A stretch of DNA of 64,000 nucleotides from Bacteroidota bacterium (GTDB taxonomy: Bacteria > Bacteroidota > Ignavibacteria > Kryptoniales > JAKASW01), in assembly GCA_023480735.1 (NCBI GenBank), contig JAMCXB010000044.1:1-64000 (forward strand), read 5' to 3'. The translations under genes were made by a program, and so were the position numbers. Within the stretch, counting starts at the first letter, position 1, and every line of letters starts with the position of its first letter. The notes beneath the pieces are model-generated. The model searched no databases. It was not told where the DNA came from and saw only the letters and a list, made by a program, of their open reading frames with translations. This document shows, one piece after another, positions 9,290 to 17,212 of the stretch.

Positions 9290-9610
9290 GCGCACGAGTT
9301 TGCCCAGTCCTGGGGTCTATCACTCTGGAATTGTCGGTCCTGCCGTTGTGGGTGAAGACTCTGTAGGTAAACGGATTGTAAAGTATAGCATCGGGGATTC
9401 GTCCGGTCACCGGCATTTTTGCTATGACTTTCTGAGTCTTAAGATTGAAGACCGTGACTCAAGAGTCAGCGCCGTCGCTGATAACTCCCTTGTTCAGATC
9501 TTCAGCTAAGGTAATGCCATGCACCCCGTCGGTATTGGGAATTATCCCGACTAGCTTCCCATCGTTCATGTCGACAACATGTACCATAGTTTCGCGAGAG
9601 AAAATCAGAG
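9290..9610 (-). pseudogene. Degraded YncE-like beta-propeller fragment
   Basis: On the minus strand one frame reads MVHVVDMNDGKLVGIIPNTD, GVHGITLAEDLNKGVISDG, a stop (TGA), then VTVFNLKTQKVIAKMPVTGR, IPDAILYNPFTYRVFTHNG. These are consecutive blades of a YVTN/YncE propeller. The in-frame stop sits in ADS-stop-VTVF, where an Arg or Thr codon is usual. Both ends are missing. The fragment lies just downstream of the 12-TM protein and in the same orientation. Confidence 0.65.
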
Positions 9611-9680
9611 GGAGCAATCGACTCACCCAGTCGAGCATTCAACCCGGCGTCGGTGGTAACGGTGATTGCTCATAGAAAAG

Positions 9681-11120
9681 TTAGCATCCGGCGTCATCTT
9701 CGTGAAACGCAACGTTCCATAACCTTTGCAAGAAGAAGATGGTTGTTACAAATATGGTGAAGAGGCCGATGGTAGTGATGATGTAACCTACCCCGTGAAC
9801 AGAAGCCGGGTCAACGAAGGCATACGTGAGAATACCGACAAAAGCGACGGAGAGCCCTGTCAACAGGCTCCTGGAAATACCCTTCTCCCGGTCCTTCAAG
9901 ACAATATTCGTGATTAACATTAGAACGATGCAGCCCGGGATCAAGAAGAAGGCATAATCCTGGTGGGCAAATGTATACACAGCATCGGAGATCGCAGCAG
10001 GAGCATGCTGGGATCCAGCTCCATATACCGTTTCGTGCAGTTCAATATAGTATCCTGCTGCAACCACCGTAACAACGAGCAGCAGCCAGGAGGTCGCGAT
10101 GGAATACAGCGCAGTTTTTGCCCATGATGACTGGACATTTAAGTCCTTTCTCTTGAAGAGTAAAGTCAGCAACACCATCAGCCCGCCAATCATCACCCCA
10201 ATCCCTGTTACCAGATCGTCACTGGCGAGTCCGTTGGCTGCGTTTGGCCCAAACATGAATAATGTCGGAGGTTCAATAGAGGTAAATGCGCCCAGTACAT
10301 ACATAATGGTCATAATCACTGTCCCGGCCGTGACAAGCCATAATCCCACGCAAGCGAATGATTTTGACCCGCCTTTCAAGGATTGATAGCCAAATCTCAG
10401 GGCAACCATTGCGATGAGAAGAGACAGCATGGCTACCACAATCTCGTGGGAGTGACTGGTGGTGAGATTCCCGGAGAAATCGTTGACTGTTTCGCCTACG
10501 AGCCTCACCCAATTTCCAATGAATACCGGATGGCCCCCAAAATCCAGAATCCATCCGGCAGCGTGACCCATGAGGGCAGCAATTTCAAGGGAGAATCCGG
10601 ATACGATGGCTAACCGATAAGGCAAAGAACTGCTTGAATCTGTCTTCGCCCGCAAATCCTGAAACATTCCAATGAGGAAGGCGATGAAGATAGAATCAAG
10701 GGAAAAGAATCCGATCACATGCAACGTCAGCCAGAACCACCGGATTTGCGGTGCGGCATCAAATACGCCGCCGAGACCGACAAGGATAGTAGCGATGACA
10801 GAGGCAAAGAGAATAAATGCCCGTACCCTTCGAGAACGAACCCGAAAGATTTCGCAGGCGATTAAAACTATGACGCCCGCGAGACCGACCAAGAGGCTGT
10901 GCAAGTACATGATATGGGAATAGTCCGGTGCGGCAGAGGCGGACTTCTCCAGCCAGAAGGGGTTGGCAACGAAAAGAGTACCGAGCGCAAAAAGTGTCAG
11001 CCAGGCAATTAATAACCAGATAACATGAGTCCAGGTGAGCTTGCCAAAATTGGCCCTCGTCCAGAGCTGATCTTCCGACTTTACGGTAGCTGAGTTTTGT
11101 TTCACGAATCTAACATGCAA
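9681..11120 (-). CDS. Twelve-TM, histidine-rich inner-membrane protein of unknown family
   Basis: A 479-residue protein with about 12 predicted membrane helices (roughly residues 33-50, 68-90, 100-119, 128-152, 168-192, 222-243, 255-280, 301-322, 335-358, 382-408, 417-436, 441-465). Histidines cluster at helix edges: YLHSLLVGL (H74), TLHVIGFF (H134), MGHAAGW (H186), SHSHEIVV (H223, H225), ELHETVYG (H362), FAHQDYAFF (H386) and VHGVGY (H442). Length, helix number and histidine placement are reminiscent of heme-bearing membrane oxidoreductases, but no family motif could be confirmed. It follows the nine-heme cytochrome by 56 bp on the same strand. It may therefore pass electrons between the quinone pool and that cytochrome (inference). 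Confidence 0.7.
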   Translation of the reverse strand: MHVRFVKQNSATVKSEDQLWTRANFGKLTWTHVIWLLIAWLTLFALGTLFVANPFWLEKSASAAPDYSHIMYLHSLLVGLAGVIVLIACEIFRVRSRRVRAFILFASVIATILVGLGGVFDAAPQIRWFWLTLHVIGFFSLDSIFIAFLIGMFQDLRAKTDSSSSLPYRLAIVSGFSLEIAALMGHAAGWILDFGGHPVFIGNWVRLVGETVNDFSGNLTTSHSHEIVVAMLSLLIAMVALRFGYQSLKGGSKSFACVGLWLVTAGTVIMTIMYVLGAFTSIEPPTLFMFGPNAANGLASDDLVTGIGVMIGGLMVLLTLLFKRKDLNVQSSWAKTALYSIATSWLLLVVTVVAAGYYIELHETVYGAGSQHAPAAISDAVYTFAHQDYAFFLIPGCIVLMLITNIVLKDREKGISRSLLTGLSVAFVGILTYAFVDPASVHGVGYIITTIGLFTIFVTTIFFLQRLWNVAFHEDDAGC

Positions 11121-11176
11121 TAATGAAGGCGGACCACGTGGCCCGCCTCCTGCTTAATTGGTACAGCTGTATCCGG

Positions 11177-12916
11177 TTATTTTACCATCAACATCTTTTT
11201 CACTGACTGGAATACTTCGCCGTCCGCAGCTTTTGCTCTAATAGTGTAGAAATAAACGCCGCTTGCAAGGCGACTTCCGTCAAAGCGGATACTGTATTCA
11301 CCCGCGCTCTTCCTTTCGTTGACCAATGTCACCACTCTCTGTCCAAGGACATTGTAAACAGTGACAGTCACGTCGGCAGTCTTAGCGATCTCGTAGGCAA
11401 TTGTAGTTGTCGGGTTGAACGGGTTAGGATAGTTCTGCATAAGTGCAAATTTCAAAGGCACTTCCAGAGGACTTTGCTTAATGCCTGTGACGATGTATTG
11501 TGATTTGGCAATCGCATCATTCAAAAGGGCGACGGAATAACCGTGGTTGTGGACTCCACCGCTCTCATCGTCTTCGGCGACTGTCATGTTCTGTGTTGCC
11601 TCTGCTAAATATGTTGCCTTCAGAGAATCAGCCGGGTGATTTGTCATAAAGGTATCAGCAACTGCCACATCTGCTTCGGCGGTGGAATCGAGCTGAGTGA
11701 ACTGGCTCTTCCACGAAGCGACAATAGCCATCGCGGAGTCCGCCGACATCGTGGTGTGACATGTCGTGCAGCTTGCCGTGACAGAGCCGTCAGGTTCCTT
11801 AACGAACACCTGCCAGCTGTGTCCCTCATACATAGTCGAGTTCAGTCCATCAACGTCAGACTTATGCATGTGGCAGTCGATGCATGTAGGCTGTCCTCCC
11901 ATCGAGACCTGTGATTGCACGCCTATTCCGCCCTCACCCTTCAGGAAATTGTAGCTGATATGATCGGTCCCGGGAAAGCGGAGATTGCCGTGGCACTGTC
12001 CGCAAAGCGAATCGGGAGAACTCATGCCCTGGTACTGACCGGTTGACGAGTTGAAATATGATAACTTAGCCGGGCTGTGTGGATCATGACAAGTTGTGCA
12101 GGCTACGTTTGGATAGTCCGCTGTATCCTGTGGAACCGTTGACGAGGTAATCTTTCCTTCCGTGGTAGTGAAGAAATTGGATAGAGCCTGCCCCTCCGTG
12201 ATCAAGGACGGTCCAAGACTCGTATTGACCACAACTGATGTGGGGGCATGGCAGCCGATGCAGTCTTCGTCCTTCACAATCTGATCGGGGGTCTCCCCCG
12301 TGTCGTTTGCTGAAAGTTCTCCGGCAACATCGAACTGACCGCCATGACCATGCTTGCTCATTTTCCACGCATCATAAATGCGATGATCGGTGTTCGGAAA
12401 ATGGAGGCTTCCATGGCATTGGCCGCAAAGGACCGAAGAGCTTTGTGCTGAGTCGTATTTGGCGGTCTGCGAATTGAAAACTGAAAGCGTAGGCATCGAA
12501 ACGAAATGGTCCGCGGGCACATTGTGACATGTCACGCAATTGACATTGGGCCAGTACAGCGAGTCCTTGGCCACGGTTGAACTAGTGAAGAGCCCACCTG
12601 AAGTCGTGAAGAAAGTCGACATAACCTGTGACTCGGTCATCCCTCCGTTCAGGGCAACCGCTACCGGTCCATGACACGCGACGCAGTCTTCGTCTTGTAC
12701 AACTTCATTGGGGGTCTTGCCTATGTCATTCGTGGAAAGTTCTGACGCAACATCAGCCTGCGTGTTAGCGTGAGGACTCTTGAGCCAATTTACATATTCA
12801 CCTATGTGGCAGCGTTGGCAGTCAAGGGCTGATTGAGCGAACAGGTTGTTAGTAGATAAGATTAATAAAGAGATTACAAATGTGGGAACAAATAATCGTT
12901 GTAGTGTTTGTCTCAT
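11177..12916 (-). CDS. Nine-heme c-type cytochrome with T9SS sorting domain
   Basis: A 579-residue exported protein. A signal peptide (ISLLILSTNNLFAQ) is followed by nine CxxCH heme motifs: CQRCH, CVACH, CVTCH, CGQCH, CIGCH, CTTCH, CGQCH, CIDCH and CTTCH. The order CxxCH-GP/APT, CxxCH, CGQCH-G occurs twice (roughly residues 35-170 and 190-320), indicating an internal duplication of a three-to-four-heme module like cytochrome c554-type domains. The C-terminus is a T9SS type A sorting domain (YPNPFNPTTTIAYEI, YNVLGQRVVTLV, GVYFYTI, KKMLMVK). The product should be moved across the outer membrane and attached to the surface or released. It is the first gene of a two-gene unit with the 12-TM protein. 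Likely role: extracellular or surface electron transfer (inference). Confidence 0.92.
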   Translation of the reverse strand: MRQTLQRLFVPTFVISLLILSTNNLFAQSALDCQRCHIGEYVNWLKSPHANTQADVASELSTNDIGKTPNEVVQDEDCVACHGPVAVALNGGMTESQVMSTFFTTSGGLFTSSTVAKDSLYWPNVNCVTCHNVPADHFVSMPTLSVFNSQTAKYDSAQSSSVLCGQCHGSLHFPNTDHRIYDAWKMSKHGHGGQFDVAGELSANDTGETPDQIVKDEDCIGCHAPTSVVVNTSLGPSLITEGQALSNFFTTTEGKITSSTVPQDTADYPNVACTTCHDPHSPAKLSYFNSSTGQYQGMSSPDSLCGQCHGNLRFPGTDHISYNFLKGEGGIGVQSQVSMGGQPTCIDCHMHKSDVDGLNSTMYEGHSWQVFVKEPDGSVTASCTTCHTTMSADSAMAIVASWKSQFTQLDSTAEADVAVADTFMTNHPADSLKATYLAEATQNMTVAEDDESGGVHNHGYSVALLNDAIAKSQYIVTGIKQSPLEVPLKFALMQNYPNPFNPTTTIAYEIAKTADVTVTVYNVLGQRVVTLVNERKSAGEYSIRFDGSRLASGVYFYTIRAKAADGEVFQSVKKMLMVK

Positions 12917-13518
12917 ATTGTCACCTTTATTTTAAGATTCCGAAGACCAACTAAAGTCCGGGGTGGTCAACCATATAAAGATCAAATCTTGTGCCAGCAG
13001 ATATTCAGGTATCGATTGGTGGGAAAGTTGAAGACATCCATCTGAACTGATTTCGTTACATAGATTGGGAAATGAAGGGACTGGTTAACTTGTTTCAATT
13101 ATTATCTCTGCCGGCTAGTGTGGAATGTGCATGGAAAGTCCAATGTGGGGCGTCGTTCCACGACCCGGTTGATTCTGGAGTTCGCGTAATTCACGCGAAA
13201 AACATGAAGAACGTCATTAAAACTATTCGTGAAGGTGCATCCTGCCCCGCAATCAGAGCAATGAATCACCTTGTCATCAATCTGAGCGCTACATGACAGA
13301 ATTGGAATCTCCATGTAAGGTCATTGATGGAGGCATAAATTGATGTAGTTAATTTAGTCTTCCAATCTGCTTTTCATTCGCATTTCATTTACACGGGTTA
13401 AATTACTTTAGAAGATCATTGTTTGTTGGTGCGAGAGAGTCAGACGTGAGACTCTTTACATTCAGTTAATACTGGGACAAAATCTTGTAACCTGAAATTC
13501 CTGATCTGGAGACCTGAA
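12917..13518. other. Intergenic region between cytochrome and TonB receptor
   Basis: This 600-bp divergent spacer holds a possible zinc-ribbon remnant on the minus strand (annotated separately) and presumably promoters for both flanking genes. A small AGAGTC/GACTCT hairpin lies near 13433-13453. No intact gene was seen. Confidence 0.45.
13102..13314 (-). pseudogene. Possible zinc-ribbon protein remnant
   Basis: The minus-strand frame contains DDKVIHCSDCGAGCTFTNS, which resembles the start of the small zinc-ribbon domain (DKxxxCxxCGxxFxFT) common in bacteria. Further on comes NYANSRINRVVERR, where that domain has a YxNxPxRCxxCR second half. The second Cys pair is absent and the ends look random. 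Either a decayed gene or a chance similarity. Confidence 0.3.
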
Positions 13519-15924
13519 GTGCGGAGTGCAATTTTCGAAAAAGGGTACATTCTTTTCATCTTGTTGATTTTTACCAATCCTGTTTACGGCCGGCCGCTCC
13601 GGGCAAAGAACAGCACCGGTACGATAACCGGGAAAGTGCTGGATAAAGCCACCGGATCTCCCATAGAATTTGCAAACATCATCCTTTTAAATGAGGGGAA
13701 CGGCAAACAGATTACCGGCGCGATGACGGACAAAGCAGGGGATTTTACTCTTACCGGAATCAAGACCGGAGCGTACTATCTGCATATCCAGTTTATCGGA
13801 TACGTGACGAAGACGATTCCCAGTATCGTGCTCTCAAAATTTAACTCCGGTTTAAACCTGGGAAGAATTTATTTGAAGTCATCGGCCATAAACCTGCCTA
13901 CGGTCGTTTCGGAAGGAAAGAGATCACCGATAACCTACCAGCTAGACAAGCAGGTCATAGATGTAAATCAGATCAAAACGGCGCTGTCAGGCACTGCTGC
14001 TGATGTACTGGAATACGTTCCATCAGTAAGCGTCGACATTAACGGTAATGTCAGTCTGAGAGGGAGCACAAACTTCCAGGTACTTATCGACGGCCGCCCC
14101 TCTATCATGAACGCACAGGATGCCCTGCAGCAGATCCCGGCCAGCTCGATCCAGAATATTGAAATCATGACTAACCCCTCTGCGAAGTACGATGCCAGCG
14201 GTACCGCCGGAATTATTAACATTATTCTAAAGAAGAATTCGGACTTCGGGCTGAGCGGAATTGTAAACTCAACCGGGGGCTTGGATGATAAATATGGCGG
14301 AAATTTTCTTCTTCAATACAGGACTCATTTCATGACGTACGATTTCGGCGCCGACTTCAACCGTCGCACGTTTCCGGGAACCAACAGACAGGAGAAGGAA
14401 TTCATCATCGGAAGCAATATCTCGTACCTCAATTCAGACGGCAATGTACTCTGGCAGCGTATCTTGTCGGGAGTGAGAGGTGGGATTGGATTCAACTTAA
14501 GCCAGAATGACAACCTTTTGTTCGGAGGAAGGTACGGCGGAAGAGCGTTTCATCATTACTCAACTTTGAGCACGAAGCAATCGTCTGATGCTCAACCGCA
14601 GCAAATCAATTATATAGACAGCCATAATTACAACCACTATGGTACATACTACCAATTAAACGCGAATTACATTCACACGTTCGGCCCAGACGGCAACCAG
14701 CTTACCGGCTACCTGTCCTACGGTCACAATAATTCGAATAACGCCGGGATAAGTACAGCTACACAAAGCCGCACCACGCTTAATGGTACGCAGACTACGG
14801 AGTTAGGTCCTCAGGGTCAACTGAGGGGGAACATCGACTATACGCTGCCGGTCAACGAGTCGGAGAAATTCTCCGCGGGGTCGGAGTTTTTCAGCAGGAC
14901 TTATCAGGATATGAACAAACTATACATTTTCAATTCGACCACTGGCTTGTACGATTTTCAGGTCCCGTTCAGTCACACGAATGATTTCAACCGGACCAGG
15001 TTCGCAGCCTACTCGATGTTCTCAGATAAATGGGACAGCCTGCAAGTCCAAGTCGGATTCCGCACAGAGTATACTTACCAGCTCGTGGCGCAAGCGGATA
15101 CAAGCCAGCGCTTTGCTTTCAGCAGGTGGGATTATTTCCCTTCAATAAGTTCGTCTTACAATCTTGGCGGTGGCACTCAGCTCATGGCGAGCTACACAAG
15201 AAGAATTGAAAGACCCAACGGAGGAGACCTTGAGCCTTACTACTCTTGGTTCGATGCGAATACGGTCCACATAGGAAATCCCTCACTCAGGCCCGAGCTT
15301 ATTGACTCCTACGAAATGGGCCTCGAGACCTTTTTCGGCAAAGCCTATTTCTCGAATGATCTCTACTACCGCTTCACTCAAGACAAAATAGAAGACATTA
15401 ATTCGGTATACGCAGAAAATGTGACATTGACTTCGGTCGCAAATGTAGGAAATGACTACTCCCTTGGATACGAATTCAGCATTCTACTCAACCCGATCAA
15501 GATGTGGCAGCTTGACTTCATGGGCAGTGTCTATGACTATAAGATAAGCGGTGCGGTCAGCAACGAATCATTTGCCCGGCAGAGCTTCGATTGGAGCATT
15601 AAGTGCAACAACACTTTTACACTGACACATTCAACTGAAGTTCAACTGGACGCAAGATACCACAGTCCATCCGTAACCGCACAGGGAACGTGGGGTGGAT
15701 TCTTCACAACAGACCTTGCGTTGAAGCAGGATTTGATTGCAAAGACTCTATCGCTGACTCTACAGGCAAACGACTTGCTGAGCACAGGGAGACGGGAGTT
15801 CACGTCGCAGGGAGTCGGTTTCTACGACTACAACTACTATTACAGACGGGCTCCCATCGTCATGCTGGATATCCAATACAATTTCAATAATTACAAATCA
15901 CAAAATGAGCGGGGTAATAGCTGA
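13519..15924 (+). CDS. TonB-dependent outer-membrane receptor with CarboxypepD-like N-domain
   Basis: An 801-residue outer-membrane protein. Signal peptide (YILFILLIFTNPVYG), then a carboxypeptidase-regulatory-like beta-sandwich at about residues 35-120 (GTITGKVLDKATGSPIEFAN, GDFTLTGIKTGAYYL). The plug domain lies at about 125-240 (TAADVLEYVPSVSVDINGNV, SLRGSTNFQVLIDGRPS, IEIMTNPSAKYDASGTAGII). A large beta-barrel of the outer-membrane beta-barrel-3 type fills the rest, with alternating aromatic strands to the end. Such receptors import chelated metals, vitamins or oligosaccharides using TonB energy; the substrate is not deducible. The start is GTG at 13519. It stands alone, divergent from the cytochrome gene, and is followed by a terminator-like hairpin. 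Confidence 0.88.
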   Translation: MRSAIFEKGYILFILLIFTNPVYGRPLRAKNSTGTITGKVLDKATGSPIEFANIILLNEGNGKQITGAMTDKAGDFTLTGIKTGAYYLHIQFIGYVTKTIPSIVLSKFNSGLNLGRIYLKSSAINLPTVVSEGKRSPITYQLDKQVIDVNQIKTALSGTAADVLEYVPSVSVDINGNVSLRGSTNFQVLIDGRPSIMNAQDALQQIPASSIQNIEIMTNPSAKYDASGTAGIINIILKKNSDFGLSGIVNSTGGLDDKYGGNFLLQYRTHFMTYDFGADFNRRTFPGTNRQEKEFIIGSNISYLNSDGNVLWQRILSGVRGGIGFNLSQNDNLLFGGRYGGRAFHHYSTLSTKQSSDAQPQQINYIDSHNYNHYGTYYQLNANYIHTFGPDGNQLTGYLSYGHNNSNNAGISTATQSRTTLNGTQTTELGPQGQLRGNIDYTLPVNESEKFSAGSEFFSRTYQDMNKLYIFNSTTGLYDFQVPFSHTNDFNRTRFAAYSMFSDKWDSLQVQVGFRTEYTYQLVAQADTSQRFAFSRWDYFPSISSSYNLGGGTQLMASYTRRIERPNGGDLEPYYSWFDANTVHIGNPSLRPELIDSYEMGLETFFGKAYFSNDLYYRFTQDKIEDINSVYAENVTLTSVANVGNDYSLGYEFSILLNPIKMWQLDFMGSVYDYKISGAVSNESFARQSFDWSIKCNNTFTLTHSTEVQLDARYHSPSVTAQGTWGGFFTTDLALKQDLIAKTLSLTLQANDLLSTGRREFTSQGVGFYDYNYYYRRAPIVMLDIQYNFNNYKSQNERGNS

Positions 15925-15927
15925 GAG

Positions 15928-15960
15928 GATAGCGGCTTCTTGCCGCATCTCCGTCTTTTT
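15928..15960 (+). terminator. Hairpin plus T-run after the TonB receptor
   Basis: GCGGC (15932-15936) pairs with GCCGC (15942-15946), extended by GAT/ATC with one bulged A. A TTTTT run follows at 15956-15960. The T-run is 6-9 nt past the stem, so it is an imperfect intrinsic terminator. Confidence 0.55.
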
Positions 15961-16115
15961 CATCTGAGATTCACACAAGAAAGCGATATTGCTTCTCAAT
16001 GGATCTGATGCTAAACCAGACACGATGATAAGATTCGGGGTTCCGGATTTCCCGATCGACGAGAACATCAGGTCCCGAATAAAGTGATTCTATAACAAGC
16101 ACAAAGGTAGCGACG

Positions 16116-16955
16116 ATGGATAAGAATCTGAATGCGCAGTACGATATGACTAAGGTTCCAGAGATTACATTTTACTTTTGGATCGTCAAAATCCTGACGA
16201 CCGCAATGGGAGAAAGTACCTCTGACTACCTTGTATTTCACATCAATCCTTTTGTTGCGGTAGTGGTCGGAGGTATCGGATTTGTTGTGGCACTCGCCCT
16301 GCAATTCCGCGCACGACGGTATATTGCATGGGTCTACTGGTTCACGGTTCTCATGGTGGCGGTATTCGGGACGATGGCCGCCGATGTCTTGCACGTGGTA
16401 CTCGGCGTTCCCTACCTCATATCAACAGCTTCCTTTGCGCTCGCGCTTGCAATTATTTTTGTTGTGTGGTATGCGAGCGAGAAGACACTTTCCATTCACA
16501 GTATCTATACCGTTCGCCGCGAAATTTTTTACTGGGCCACCGTATCAGCCACATTCGCCCTCGGCACCGCGACAGGAGATTTGACTGCAACGACTCTCAG
16601 GATAGGGTATTTCTTATCGGGTATAATGTTCACCGTTCTCATTGTCGCAGTTGGCGCGTCGCACTACATCACGAGACTCAGGCCCGGCACGGCACGCAAG
16701 CACCAATCGCGCGACGAGGTACTCACATTCTGGCTCGCTTACATCCTCACACGACCTCTCGGTGCGTCGTTCGCCGACTGGATGGGCAAACCTCTAAGCT
16801 GGGGTGGTCTTGCGTGGGGTGATGGTACAGTAAGCTTTCTTCTCTTCGTACCTATATTCTGCTTCGTCTGGTACCTGGCAAGGAGTCGGAGAGATGTTCA
16901 GCCGCCGACTACTATCACGGAGAATGAAAGTGAGTTGGCCTATCCAGCAAAGTGA
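16116..16955 (+). CDS. DUF347-repeat (COG4705-like) integral membrane protein
   Basis: A 279-residue polytopic membrane protein built from four related units. Each carries a hydrophobic stretch and the hexapeptide G-x4-D: MGESTSD (about residue 31), FGTMAAD (84), LGTATGD (149) and LGASFAD (215). Units one, three and four also begin with an acidic residue and aromatic pair (PEITFYFW, REIFYW, DEVLTFW). This matches the DUF347 membrane repeat found in COG4705 proteins, whose function is unknown; membrane-embedded acidic residues would suit cation handling, but that is speculation. A truncated paralogue sits at 3679-3870. The gene is monocistronic and followed by a strong hairpin. Confidence 0.75.
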   Translation: MDKNLNAQYDMTKVPEITFYFWIVKILTTAMGESTSDYLVFHINPFVAVVVGGIGFVVALALQFRARRYIAWVYWFTVLMVAVFGTMAADVLHVVLGVPYLISTASFALALAIIFVVWYASEKTLSIHSIYTVRREIFYWATVSATFALGTATGDLTATTLRIGYFLSGIMFTVLIVAVGASHYITRLRPGTARKHQSRDEVLTFWLAYILTRPLGASFADWMGKPLSWGGLAWGDGTVSFLLFVPIFCFVWYLARSRRDVQPPTTITENESELAYPAK

Positions 16956-16957
16956 AG

Positions 16958-16982
16958 TTGCGGCTGCAACAAGCAGCTGCAA
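16958..16982 (+). terminator. Hairpin directly after the DUF347 gene
   Basis: TTGCGGCTGC (16958-16967) pairs with GCAGCTGCAA (16973-16982) over a 5-nt loop, with one G.T pair. It begins 2 nt after the stop codon. No T-run follows. Confidence 0.5.
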
Positions 16983-17001
16983 TTCCACGGGAGTGTGAAC
17001 T

Positions 17002-17198
17002 ACCACCGGCAAAGCCGGTGGCTTCTGCGAGGCATCGATTGAAATCGACGCCTTCCAAAAGCACGAAACCCGAAAGGGGTTTGTGCGTCATCTAGCCGTC
17101 CAATTCATTGGATGGCTGCCTGTAAGCGCAATTTCCGGACTATGTGGACGGAGTCTCCGGCAAAGCCGACCGGACATTACCACTGCCATAGGCAGTGG
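17002..17198. repeat. Multi-hairpin element bounded by twin 8-bp palindromes
   Basis: This stretch contains a series of stems with no coding frame. They are CCACCGGC-AAA-GCCGGTGG (17003-17021), GGCATCGAT/ATCGACGCC (17031-17052), GCACGAAACCC/GGGGTTTGTGC with one bulge (17061-17086), AGCCGTCCAAT/ATTGGATGGCT (17094-17117), TCCGG/CCGGA enclosing a smaller CGGC/GCCG stem (17134-17174), and CCACTGCC-ATA-GGCAGTGG (17180-17198). The first and last hairpins share 8-bp stems, 3-nt loops and CCAC...GTGG ends, like the subterminal hairpins of IS200/IS605-type elements or REP units. It could be a transposase-less derivative or a structured RNA such as an orphan guide-type RNA. The strand is undecided because the wobble pairs favour opposite strands in different stems. 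Confidence 0.6.
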
Positions 17199-17212
17199 GT
17201 TTCTAAGTCGCA

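Noticed and set aside
17002-17198. Considered as a tRNA cluster or CRISPR array because of regular hairpins
   Set aside because: No tRNA cloverleaf, CCA or T-loop (GTTCRA) and no direct repeats of constant length with spacers.
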